Part shown: positions 1-6,996 of the stretch, piece after piece | Numbering within the stretch: the stretch's first letter is position 1 | How the letters are laid out: every line of letters begins with the position of its first letter | Source: JBFMHD01 sp040752395 [NCBI: Candidatus Hydrogenedentota bacterium] | GTDB lineage: Bacteria > JBFMHD01 | Reading direction: 5' to 3' | Length of the DNA: 7,894 bases | Assembly: GCA_040752395.1 (NCBI GenBank) | Contig: JBFMHD010000130.1 | Location: 1 to 7,894 of the forward strand | Notes under the pieces: model-generated | What the model was told of the DNA's origin: nothing | Database searches by the model: none | Seen by the model: the letters and a program-made list of their open reading frames with translations, nothing else | Position numbers and translations under genes: made by a program

Positions 1-1615
1 TTATCACTTCTCTATCAAGTTTATCAAATTTTTCAGGTATGCATGGATGAAAGAGGTCAAGATTTTTTATATATTGATGTGGTAGCGAGAACTTACTATG
101 TTCAAGGAACGCAAAATTTTCTTTAGTCCAGGGGTCGCTTATATTTTCGGGTATATTTAAAAAATAAACAGGTCTTTCTTGTTTTGCCTGTTCAACAAAA
201 CTAAATATAAACCTTTTTGTTACTGCAAAATTACCTGTATCAACAGGTTCGGTTAGATCGTAGTTTATGAATCTTTGTCTTAAGTCGTTTCTGTACCACA
301 ATCTCTCAACAAAAATCACATTAACAAGTTCAACATCTGTTCTGTATTTTAAGACTTTATTTAAATAAAATAGCGGGAATGCGTCATTGTCAATTCTCAT
401 TAAAAGAAGGCCATTATCGCCAACACAATTTAATACATTTATAGCCCAATCTTTTGCGTGGGTATAATTTCTTTTATTGTTAGTCTCATAATTTTTAGAA
501 AAAAATAAGTATCCATAAAATATCAACAAAAACCCTCCCAATATTTTTTCCATGATGACTCCTTTGTCTTTCAGTCTTTCAATAAGTCTTATATAACCAT
601 AACCTGTTGCTAAAAGAATCGAATAGTGTGCAGGGATAAAAAATACATTGATGCTGTATAGAATATTTTCTTCAACATTATACATTTTGCATACAAAGAT
701 AGTATAGAAGAGTATTAAGCATAAGAGGAGGAAGCCTGTTCTAATCTGTTTAAACAAAAACACTAAAAGAATACCGCTTATACCAAAAACTTGCCAGAAA
801 CAAGAAGGTAAAGAAGCATTTAGATTATTATAACAGTATTTAAGTTTTACTCTGAAGCTACTTAGTTCACCGCCAGAACGAACAACAGAAAACTCTTTCT
901 GAGTTATAACATCGCTTATCTCAGATATTGACTTTGGGTTTCCCCAATCAAGATATGGGTTAGCTTTAGAGCGAATGGGGAGATAGAGATAAGCGCTTAT
1001 TCCTATAATAAAAAAGATTATTACAAGCAGGACCATTTTATCAAAAACATTTTTTTTATATCGCCAGATAATATCTATTATTAGAAATGGGACTACAAAT
1101 ACAAGTGTGAGATGGTTGCATAGTCCGAGTCCCACAGCCAGGCTATTTAAATAAATCTTTTTAAGGAGAGGTAACTCGCTTAGCTGTATTCTTAAAATCA
1201 AAGCAAAAAACAGAAGATTTAAACTATAGACTTCTGCTATAACACCCTGTTTCCATATTTCCTGGGATAAAAATAAAAGGATAGAGAGAGCGGAACTGAT
1301 AAAATAAGTTTTTTTATTACTGATATTTATCAATGTATCAAATAAAATTAATCCAGATAAGACAACAAAGAGACTTGAAGCGATATTAACGCGCCAGGCT
1401 ATCTCATAGAAAGGGAGAAAGGTAAATATTTTACAGATGAGAAGATAGATTGGATAAGCAGAAGGATGTGCTATACCGAGTATATGAGCTGCTGTAATAA
1501 ATTCGCCGCTGTCCTCAAAAGTAACAGTAGGAGCAGCAGTGATACCATATATTATCGATCCAGCAGCAGCGATAAATAAAAAAAGTCCTGTTTTATACCA
1601 GTCAATTCTTTTCAT
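1..1615 (-). CDS. DUF2723 / TMEM260-like membrane protein, probable glycosyltransferase (3' end outside window)
   Basis: The frame opens with ATG at 1615-1613 and stays open for 538 codons to the left edge, so the C-terminus is missing. The first ~375 residues hold about ten hydrophobic segments. The DUF2723 landmarks appear in order: the first loop has EDSGEF (residues 34-39) followed by LGIAHPSAYP (46-55), where the family usually has HPPGYP; NPYLDWGNP lies at 219-227; YNVEEN at 312-317; and a soluble C-terminal part begins near 375 with DNDAFPLFYL (409-418) and a TDVELVNV block (426-433). DUF2723 is related to GT-C transferases, and human TMEM260 is a protein O-mannosyltransferase. The loop acidic residues D35 and E38 are the likely catalytic positions by analogy. 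I infer transfer of a sugar from a lipid carrier on the outer face of the inner membrane; donor and acceptor are unknown. The start overlaps the end of the pseudouridine synthase gene by 14 bases, which suggests translational coupling; no strong ribosome binding site is visible. Confidence 0.85.
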   Translation of the reverse strand, partial: MKRIDWYKTGLFLFIAAAGSIIYGITAAPTVTFEDSGEFITAAHILGIAHPSAYPIYLLICKIFTFLPFYEIAWRVNIASSLFVVLSGLILFDTLINISNKKTYFISSALSILLFLSQEIWKQGVIAEVYSLNLLFFALILRIQLSELPLLKKIYLNSLAVGLGLCNHLTLVFVVPFLIIDIIWRYKKNVFDKMVLLVIIFFIIGISAYLYLPIRSKANPYLDWGNPKSISEISDVITQKEFSVVRSGGELSSFRVKLKYCYNNLNASLPSCFWQVFGISGILLVFLFKQIRTGFLLLCLILFYTIFVCKMYNVEENILYSINVFFIPAHYSILLATGYGYIRLIERLKDKGVIMEKILGGFLLIFYGYLFFSKNYETNNKRNYTHAKDWAINVLNCVGDNGLLLMRIDNDAFPLFYLNKVLKYRTDVELVNVIFVERLWYRNDLRQRFINYDLTEPVDTGNFAVTKRFIFSFVEQAKQERPVYFLNIPENISDPWTKENFAFLEHSKFSLPHQYIKNLDLFHPCIPEKFDKLDREVI

Positions 1616-2501
1616 TGTGTAGTCTTAAAATCAAATTTTTTATGTCGTTCGGGATACTGGCTTTAAATTTTTTTGGAAGTTTTGTAAAAGGGTCAGTGAA
1701 TTTCAGTTTATGCGAATGCAGCGCAGGTCTATTGATCAGAGAATAGATAGCACCATAAAGCGGGTCGCCTGCTACAGGGTGTTTAATATAAGAAAGATGT
1801 GTTCTAATCTGATGGGTTCTACCAGTCTTTAATCTTATGGTTAAAAGAGAAGCATTTTTAAATCGTTTTATCACCTTAAAAAAGGTTACCGCTTCTTTAC
1901 CGCCACTTATTACAGCCATTCGTAATCTATTTTTCGGGTCTGATCTTATAGGTGCGTTAATTTCTCCTTCATCTTCAGAAATGATGCCTTCAACAACAGC
2001 AATATATTCACGCTGAATCTCTCTGTCTTTTAACAGCTCGACGAACAATCTATGTGCCTTATCATTTTTTGCTACTATAAGGAGACCGGAGGTGTCCTTA
2101 TCAAGCCGATGAACTATGCCTGGCCGTAATACTCCACCGATCCCGGATAAATCTTTCAAGTGATAGAGCAGAGCATTAACAAGTGTACCTGATACAATAT
2201 TTGCGACAGGATGTGTTATCATATTAGCGGGTTTATTCACAATAGCATAATTTGAATCCTGATAGATTATCTCAATATTTATAGGTTCAGGTTTTATGTT
2301 ATATTCTTGTAATTTAAATTCTTCTATTTCAATGATATCACTGATTTTAATTTTAAATGATTTAGTGGTAATGACTTTATTGTTAACCTTTACTTTACCC
2401 TGTTCGATATTTTTCTGTATAAAATTTCTTGATACATCCTTAAGATTTTTTGAGAGGTAAATATCGAGTCTTCCTTCGAATTCATTATTTATGAGCTTCA
2501 T
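1602..2501 (-). CDS. rluD: RluD-type 23S rRNA pseudouridine synthase
   Basis: This 299-residue protein of the RluA/RluD family isomerises specific uridines to pseudouridine in RNA; RluD members act on the large-subunit rRNA helix 69 loop. An S4 RNA-binding domain occupies residues ~9-60 (GRLDIYLSKNL and the GKVKVNNK stretch). The catalytic domain follows, with VNKPANMITHP (88-98), the catalytic-loop motif HRLDKDTSG (131-139; nucleophile Asp134) and the C-terminal signature KTGRTHQIRTHL (225-236) followed by HPVAGDPLYG (241-250). Length is normal for the family. I chose the ATG at 2501 because homology to the S4 domain begins immediately after it and because it forms an ATGA overlap with the lgt stop. 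A longer reading from ATG at 2558 would add 19 residues unlike the family. Substrate choice (RluD rather than RluC or another RluA relative) is inferred from the intact S4 domain and general similarity. An lspA neighbour next to an rluD-type gene is a common bacterial arrangement. Confidence 0.9.
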   Translation of the reverse strand: MKLINNEFEGRLDIYLSKNLKDVSRNFIQKNIEQGKVKVNNKVITTKSFKIKISDIIEIEEFKLQEYNIKPEPINIEIIYQDSNYAIVNKPANMITHPVANIVSGTLVNALLYHLKDLSGIGGVLRPGIVHRLDKDTSGLLIVAKNDKAHRLFVELLKDREIQREYIAVVEGIISEDEGEINAPIRSDPKNRLRMAVISGGKEAVTFFKVIKRFKNASLLTIRLKTGRTHQIRTHLSYIKHPVAGDPLYGAIYSLINRPALHSHKLKFTDPFTKLPKKFKASIPNDIKNLILRLHNEKN

Positions 2502-3277
2502 TTTTTTCTTAAAAAGAGCATTATAGTTGCAAGTATGATTATAAAGACAGCGATCCATTGGGATATTGAGAGACCGTAAAAATAACCACCGCGAAAATCA
2601 AACCGTAAAAATTCTATACAAAATCGTAAAGAGCCATACATAATTCCATATAAAAGGATTAAAAATCCGGGGACAAAATCACTTTTATACTTTTTGTAAA
2701 AGAATAATATTAAGAATATCAGAAAAAGTCCTGCTGATTCAAATAATTGAGTTGGAAACACAGGTGGTGTAAGAAGAGAGAATGGGTCGACCCCCAAACA
2801 ATCAGCCACAGTACTTCCCTGGGGAAATCGGATGCCAAGAGGTGAAGTGGTAATTTTTCCGTAGCAACACCCCTGAAAAAAACAGCCCAGTCTGCCGATC
2901 GAATGACCAAGAGTGAGCGCCAATGCCACAGCATCAGATACTTTCCAGAAAGGATATTTTTTAAATATGGTTAAACCCACTGCAGTTAACGCTCCAGCAA
3001 GAAACCCTCCATAAAAAACGAATCCGCTTCTACTAAAAATTATTTCTAATGGATTTTTTAAATAATAATTAAAATCAGTTATCACATAAAATAATCTTGC
3101 ACCAACCAGGCTTGCAAGGATAATATATACGGCAAAATCTGTTATTTCATTTGAAGACAACCCCAGTTTTTTACATTCACGATGAAATATAAGTATCCCT
3201 GCAAAAACACCAGTTGCTACGAGAAGACCATAAGTGTGTATATTTAGACTACCAATCTGAAAAAGTATCGGATGCAT
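2498..3277 (-). CDS. lgt: Prolipoprotein diacylglyceryl transferase
   Basis: Lgt moves a diacylglyceryl group from phosphatidylglycerol to the lipobox cysteine of prolipoproteins, the first step of lipoprotein maturation in the inner membrane. The 259-residue protein has about seven hydrophobic segments. It begins with the family's MHPILFQIGSL, carries TYGLLVATG (15-23), VGARLFYV (58-65), FVFYGGFLAG (86-95) and the signature HSIGRLGCFFQGCCYG (125-140), and ends with RFCIEFLRFD (218-227). Arg129 in the signature corresponds to the essential arginine of E. coli Lgt. The position of E. coli His103 is Tyr89 here, a form I associate with non-proteobacterial Lgt. I chose the ATG at 3277 on homology, with GGAT five bases upstream; a TTG at 3301 would add eight unconserved residues encoded by the repeat-rich spacer. 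The gene lies 57 bases after lspA, the next enzyme in the same pathway, and its stop overlaps the rluD start. Confidence 0.96.
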   Translation of the reverse strand: MHPILFQIGSLNIHTYGLLVATGVFAGILIFHRECKKLGLSSNEITDFAVYIILASLVGARLFYVITDFNYYLKNPLEIIFSRSGFVFYGGFLAGALTAVGLTIFKKYPFWKVSDAVALALTLGHSIGRLGCFFQGCCYGKITTSPLGIRFPQGSTVADCLGVDPFSLLTPPVFPTQLFESAGLFLIFLILFFYKKYKSDFVPGFLILLYGIMYGSLRFCIEFLRFDFRGGYFYGLSISQWIAVFIIILATIMLFLRKK

Positions 3278-3292
3278 AGTATATCCATAATA

Positions 3293-3334
3293 AAGAAGCA
3301 AGAAGCAAGAAGTTAGGGGTAAGAAGTTAAGAGT
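3293..3334. repeat. Degenerate heptamer tandem repeat in the lspA-lgt spacer
   Basis: On the plus strand, six consecutive 7-base units are AAGAAGC, AAGAAGC, AAGAAGT, TAGGGGT, AAGAAGT and TAAGAGT, with no indels in the period. They begin 15 bases upstream of the lgt ATG and abut the lspA stop codon. On the coding strand the tract is pyrimidine-rich (CTTCTT type). It resembles in style the short tandemly repeated heptamers (STRR) known from cyanobacterial intergenic regions. It contains no plausible gene. Confidence 0.75.
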
Positions 3335-3832
3335 TCAGGAGACAGAATGGGACTGCTTTTTCTTTATGTCTTTATAGACACTATATACAATCCAGATACA
3401 GATACTCAAAGATATTGAGATATCAGCGATATTAAATGCTGGCCAGCGATAAGAATTTATACCGACATCAAAGAAATCTACAACATAACCTCTGAATATT
3501 CGGTCATATAAATTTCCAAGAGCACCGCCGATTATTATAGCCATCGCACCCATCTCAACTATATCAATCTCAGTTGTTTTCAGATAATACCATATAATCC
3601 AGATAACAGCAATGATGCTGATGCTTATTAAAATTATTTTTTTATCCTTGAGGATTCCAAACGCAGCGCCTGTATTTTCAACATAAGAGAGTCTGATATA
3701 ATTGCCGAGGATTTCAAAAGATTCATTAAAAAAAAGGGTATTTTCAGCCACACGCTTTGTCAATTGGTCAAGAGACATAATAAGAATAACCGTTATTAAA
3801 AATACTAAATGATAGTAATATTTATGTTTCAC
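3335..3832 (-). CDS. lspA: Lipoprotein signal peptidase (signal peptidase II)
   Basis: LspA is the aspartyl protease of the inner membrane that removes the signal peptide from diacylglyceryl-modified prolipoproteins, acting after Lgt. The protein has 165 residues, the usual length, with four hydrophobic segments (~8-20, 65-83, 93-108, 136-152). Conserved features are DQLTK (22-26), the VENTGAAFG block (51-59), GNLYDR (106-111), VVDFFDV (117-123) and FNIADISI (133-140). By comparison with E. coli LspA the catalytic pair is Asp119 and Asp137. The start is GTG at 3832-3830, which shares its first base with the TAG stop of the preceding gene (TAGTG). No ATG lies early enough to keep the first membrane segment, so the GTG is well supported; GAG about nine bases upstream may assist. 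The last few residues run into a pyrimidine-rich spacer and are not conserved. Confidence 0.97.
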   Translation of the reverse strand: MKHKYYYHLVFLITVILIMSLDQLTKRVAENTLFFNESFEILGNYIRLSYVENTGAAFGILKDKKIILISISIIAVIWIIWYYLKTTEIDIVEMGAMAIIIGGALGNLYDRIFRGYVVDFFDVGINSYRWPAFNIADISISLSICIWIVYSVYKDIKKKQSHSVS

Positions 3833-4191
3833 TATAATTTCTCAGAAATTTGGCGACAGTCTATACAAAATCTTGCGTAAGGTTCAGCATTAAGCCGTTT
3901 CTTTGGTATTTTATTATGACAATTCTCACATATGCCGTATCTACCCTTCTCAATTTTTAAAAGAGAGAAATCTATTTCTTTCAATGTTTTTACCAGATGT
4001 TTATTTAATGATATATGGTTTTGACGCTGTAATGTTTCATCAGCGATATCAGTGAGATGCGTTGAATGGTGAGAGATACTAAAATTACCCGTGTTATTCT
4101 CATCATCAGAAGAAAATGACAGGTCATCAAGTATTTCTTTCTTCAAATTAATTAGCTTCTTTTGATATTGTTTTAACTCTTTTTTATTCAT
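3832..4191 (-). CDS. TraR/DksA family zinc-finger regulator
   Basis: This 119-residue protein has the DksA layout: a charged helical N-terminal part (~1-80, predicted coiled coil) followed by a C4 zinc finger, with Cys88-x2-Cys91 and Cys109-x2-Cys112, and the usual ICENCHNKIPKKRL start to the finger. DksA-type proteins enter the secondary channel of RNA polymerase and, often with ppGpp, change initiation at stable-RNA and amino-acid promoters. The E. coli coiled-coil tip motif DxxDxA has a counterpart here in DIADET (48-53), with both aspartates kept and Thr in the Ala place, so RNA polymerase regulation is plausible. It is shorter than E. coli DksA (151 residues), and a simpler TraR- or YteA-like role cannot be excluded. 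The ATG at 4191 overlaps the ileS stop (ATGA), and no separate ribosome binding site is evident. I recall a dksA-lspA neighbourhood from Chlamydiae as well, which fits this order. Confidence 0.92.
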   Translation of the reverse strand: MNKKELKQYQKKLINLKKEILDDLSFSSDDENNTGNFSISHHSTHLTDIADETLQRQNHISLNKHLVKTLKEIDFSLLKIEKGRYGICENCHNKIPKKRLNAEPYARFCIDCRQISEKL

Positions 4192-6917
4192 ATGTTACAA
4201 TGTATTTTACAGATATCGCAGATTTCTTCTTCAAATTTTGAGTATTTCCAGCATCGCGGACATTTTTTACCATCGGTACGAGTAGCCTCTATTATTAATT
4301 CATTGCCGTCTATATTCTCTATTTCAAGTTCTGATACTATAAACGCCTCTTTTAATAATAAATCAACATTATCTCTCATAAATAATTTTGATTTATATTC
4401 TTTTCCTATTTTAAGTTTTATCTTAGCTTCAAGCGAGCTACCAATAGTTCCTGCTTTTGTGAGTTTTTCTCGCTCTTTATTTACTTTATCTCTGATTTCA
4501 AGTAATTCGTTAAAGAAATTTTCAATCTCTAAATCTCTTTTTAGTTCTTCTTTTTTGGGGAAAGAAGATAGATGAACGCATAATTTTTTATTATCTGGTA
4601 GATGTCTCCATATCTCTTCAGTTGTAAAACTCAATATAGGTGCAAGGAGCCTGCATAATACTGTTATTATACTTAACATTGCGCTTTGGGAACTACGGCG
4701 TTGTAAGTCGTCTTTTTTATGCGTATAAAGACGGTCTTTTAAGATATCCAGATAAAAAGATGAAAGTAAAGTGCAGAATCTATTTACTGAATGAACTATA
4801 CTATGAAACCTGTATTCATCATAAGCATCTATAACTTCAGCAACAAGAGCTGATGTGATAGATAAACTCCATTTATCAAAGATATCCATTTTTTCGTATG
4901 GAACAGTGTCTGTTGCAGGATTAAAATCTGATATATTACCGAGAATAAATCTTGCGGTATTTCGAATCCTTTTATAAATTTCGCCAACCTGTATTAATAT
5001 TTTTTCAGATAATCGTATATCTTCTCTGTAATCTTCACTTGCTACCCAGAGCCTTAACACATCAGCACCATGTTTCTTTATAACTTCCTGCGGTGATATT
5101 ACATTACCTGCACTTTTATGCATCGCTCTTCCCTCGCCATCAAGTAGAAATCCGTGTGTTAAGACAGATTCAAAAGCTGGTATCTCTTCTATAGCCATTG
5201 AACAAATCAGCGAGGATTGGAACCATCCTCGATGCTGGTCCGAACCCTCAAGATATAAAGCAACAGGGAACCCGAGTTCTTTATTTTTTTTACATACAGC
5301 ATACCAAGAAACACCACTGTCAAACCAGACATCAAGTATATCCTGTACGGGTTTTAAATTTTTACTTTTACATTTAGAACATTCGTATTTTTGTGAGACT
5401 TTATAATCTTCATCAAACCAGTAATCCAGCCCCTGTTGTCTTGTTATATTTATCATCTCCTTGAGCCACTCAATCTCAATGAACTCATTTCCACAATTTA
5501 CGCACTTAAATGCAGGTAGAGGCACACCCCAGACACGTTGTCTTGATAAACACCAGTCAGGTCTTATCTCAATCATCGACCTGAACCTTATCTCACCCCA
5601 TGCCGGTATCCACCTTATCTCTTTCATTTTATCAAGAATATTTTTTCTTAAATTGTTATGTTCGACATTAATAAACCATTGTTCAGTAGCACGAAATAGA
5701 ACAGGGTTTTTACACCGCCAGCAATGTGGATAAGAATGCGTTATTTTACCTGACTTTACAAGTAATTTAGTTTTTTTCAAATCTTCAATAATAATATCAT
5801 TAGCGTCCTGGACAAATAATCCCTGATATTTGCCTGCGGATTCAGTGAATCTACCATATTTATTTACAGGCGAATATGGTTTCATTCCGTATTTTATGCC
5901 GATTAAATAATCTTCAAGTCCGTGTCCTGGTGCTGTATGCACGCAACCTGTACCAGATTCTTTTGTAACATGTTTACCAAGTATAACTATTGATTCTTTT
6001 TGGGGATACAAACAATGAAAACATTTTTTATGCTCAAGACCTGATGGAGATATTTTTTCAATTATTTCAACATTCTGTAATTTGCATTCTTTAATAAATG
6101 AGTCTTTCAAATCAGAAGCTATAATATAACATTCTTCTGTCTCTTTAACTTTGATTTTTATATATGTAAAATCCGGATTAAGACATACTGCCTGGTTTGC
6201 AGGCAGTGTCCAGGGCGTGGTAGTCCAGATAACAAGATATGTGTTATCCTCATCTTTTAGTTTGAATTTTACATATATCGAGTGTGAGGTATGGTCATCA
6301 TATTCTACCTCAGCTTCAGCTAACGCGGTCGCACAATGCGGACACCAGTATATAGGTTTATTTCCTCTATAGATATACCCCTTCTCGTAAAGAAGTAGAA
6401 ATGCTTCTAAAATACTTGCTTCATAATCAAAACTCATTGTAAGATAAGAGCTATCCCACTCGCCAAATACACCAAGCCGAATAAAGTCAGTTTTTTGGAT
6501 TTCGGAATATTTATTTGCAAATTCTCTGCATCTTTCCCGTATCTCTACTTTGGTTAATTGTTCTTTAGTTTTTTTAAAATCTTTAGTTACGTTTAATTCT
6601 ATGGGTAACCCGTGACAATCCCAGCCCGGTATGTACGGTGCATCGTAACCCTGCATTGTATAGTATTTAACAATTATATCCTTTAATATCTTATTAAGAG
6701 CGTGGCCCATATGTATCTCACCATTGGCATAAGGCGGGCCATCATGCAATACGTATTTTTTCTTACCTTTATTTTTATTTTTTATCTCTTTATATAATTG
6801 AATGTTTTCCCAGAATTTTAAGATTTCCGGCTCGCGTGTAGCAAGATTCGCCTTCATCGGGAAATCTGTTTTTGGTAAATTTAATGTTTTAACCCAGTCC
6901 ATTTCACGATGCTCCAT
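4188..6917 (-). CDS. ileS: Isoleucyl-tRNA synthetase
   Basis: This 909-residue class I synthetase attaches isoleucine to tRNA-Ile and hydrolyses mischarged valine. Its N-terminus (TLNLPKTDFPMKANLATREP, 11-30) matches bacterial IleRS. The HIGH motif is HMGH (69-72) after LHDGPPYANG; PGWDCHGLPIEL follows at 97-108. The CP1 editing domain has WTTTPWTLPANQAV (231-244) and GTGCVHTAPGHGLED (322-336). Zinc-site cysteine pairs are at 192/195, 399/402, 472/475 and 513/516. LDVWFDSGVSW (528-538) and GSDQHRGWFQSSL (558-570) are intact. The KMSKS loop reads AMHKS (598-602), losing the first Lys but keeping the second. The C-terminal zinc knuckle (Cys886, 889, 900, 903) marks a type 1 bacterial enzyme, the class generally sensitive to mupirocin. 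Two starts are possible: ATG at 6917, or ATG at 6902, which has a better-placed GGAG nine bases upstream and costs only five residues. No T-box leader is present in the 79-base upstream gap. Confidence 0.98.
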   Translation of the reverse strand: MEHREMDWVKTLNLPKTDFPMKANLATREPEILKFWENIQLYKEIKNKNKGKKKYVLHDGPPYANGEIHMGHALNKILKDIIVKYYTMQGYDAPYIPGWDCHGLPIELNVTKDFKKTKEQLTKVEIRERCREFANKYSEIQKTDFIRLGVFGEWDSSYLTMSFDYEASILEAFLLLYEKGYIYRGNKPIYWCPHCATALAEAEVEYDDHTSHSIYVKFKLKDEDNTYLVIWTTTPWTLPANQAVCLNPDFTYIKIKVKETEECYIIASDLKDSFIKECKLQNVEIIEKISPSGLEHKKCFHCLYPQKESIVILGKHVTKESGTGCVHTAPGHGLEDYLIGIKYGMKPYSPVNKYGRFTESAGKYQGLFVQDANDIIIEDLKKTKLLVKSGKITHSYPHCWRCKNPVLFRATEQWFINVEHNNLRKNILDKMKEIRWIPAWGEIRFRSMIEIRPDWCLSRQRVWGVPLPAFKCVNCGNEFIEIEWLKEMINITRQQGLDYWFDEDYKVSQKYECSKCKSKNLKPVQDILDVWFDSGVSWYAVCKKNKELGFPVALYLEGSDQHRGWFQSSLICSMAIEEIPAFESVLTHGFLLDGEGRAMHKSAGNVISPQEVIKKHGADVLRLWVASEDYREDIRLSEKILIQVGEIYKRIRNTARFILGNISDFNPATDTVPYEKMDIFDKWSLSITSALVAEVIDAYDEYRFHSIVHSVNRFCTLLSSFYLDILKDRLYTHKKDDLQRRSSQSAMLSIITVLCRLLAPILSFTTEEIWRHLPDNKKLCVHLSSFPKKEELKRDLEIENFFNELLEIRDKVNKEREKLTKAGTIGSSLEAKIKLKIGKEYKSKLFMRDNVDLLLKEAFIVSELEIENIDGNELIIEATRTDGKKCPRCWKYSKFEEEICDICKIHCNI
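6903..6915 (-). promoter_or_regulatory. Ribosome binding site deciding the ileS start
   Basis: GGAG at 6915-6912 lies nine bases before ATG at 6902, a normal Shine-Dalgarno distance. The upstream ATG at 6917 has only GGAT at 6925-6922 with four bases of spacing, which is weak and close. This favours translation from 6902 or use of both starts. Homology cannot decide, because the extra residues (MEHRE) lie before the conserved N-terminal region. Confidence 0.4.
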
Positions 6918-6952
6918 TGCTATCCGAGAGACTTCAAAGCGGCAAGTAAACT

Positions 6953-6981
6953 CCTATAACTATGCAGAGGTATGAAGTAAA
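6953..6981 (-). promoter_or_regulatory. Weak candidate sigma70-type promoter for ileS
   Basis: TTTACT at 6981-6976 matches four of six bases of the -35 consensus, and TATAGG at 6958-6953 matches four of six of the -10 consensus, with a 17-base spacer. It sits in the only sizeable gap upstream of ileS and would give a leader of about 30 bases. In AT-rich DNA such matches are common by chance, so this is tentative; read-through from the upstream gene is equally possible. Confidence 0.25.
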
Positions 6982-6996
6982 TTTTAATTTTAATAT

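Noticed and set aside
1-1615. Possible frameshift or pseudogene at the left edge
   Set aside because: Hand translation from 1615 to the edge gave 538 uninterrupted codons with family motifs in the right order, so the gene is merely cut by the window.
2502-2558. N-terminal extension of the rluD-type protein from ATG at 2558
   Set aside because: The 19 added residues overlap the lgt coding sequence and do not resemble the family, whereas the ATG at 2501 begins right before the S4 domain and gives an ATGA overlap.
2719-2934. Minus-strand 71-codon frame inside lgt
   Set aside because: It lies in another frame within the conserved Lgt signature region, so it is a shadow of lgt.
3278-3301. TTG start of lgt at 3301
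   Set aside because: The eight extra residues are encoded by the repeat-containing spacer, and the family N-terminus begins at MHPILFQIG.
4192-4575. Plus-strand open frame of 127 codons opposite the ileS 3' end
   Set aside because: It is fully antisense to conserved IleRS coding sequence, has Ser/Leu-rich low-information content and matches no family I recognise. The plus-strand frames at 4640-4834, 5461-5733, 6151-6372 and 7010-7228 are rejected for the same reason.
6918-6996. T-box riboswitch or terminator in the gap before ileS
   Set aside because: The gap is only 79 bases, lacks the conserved T-box sequence and has no stable hairpin followed by a T run.
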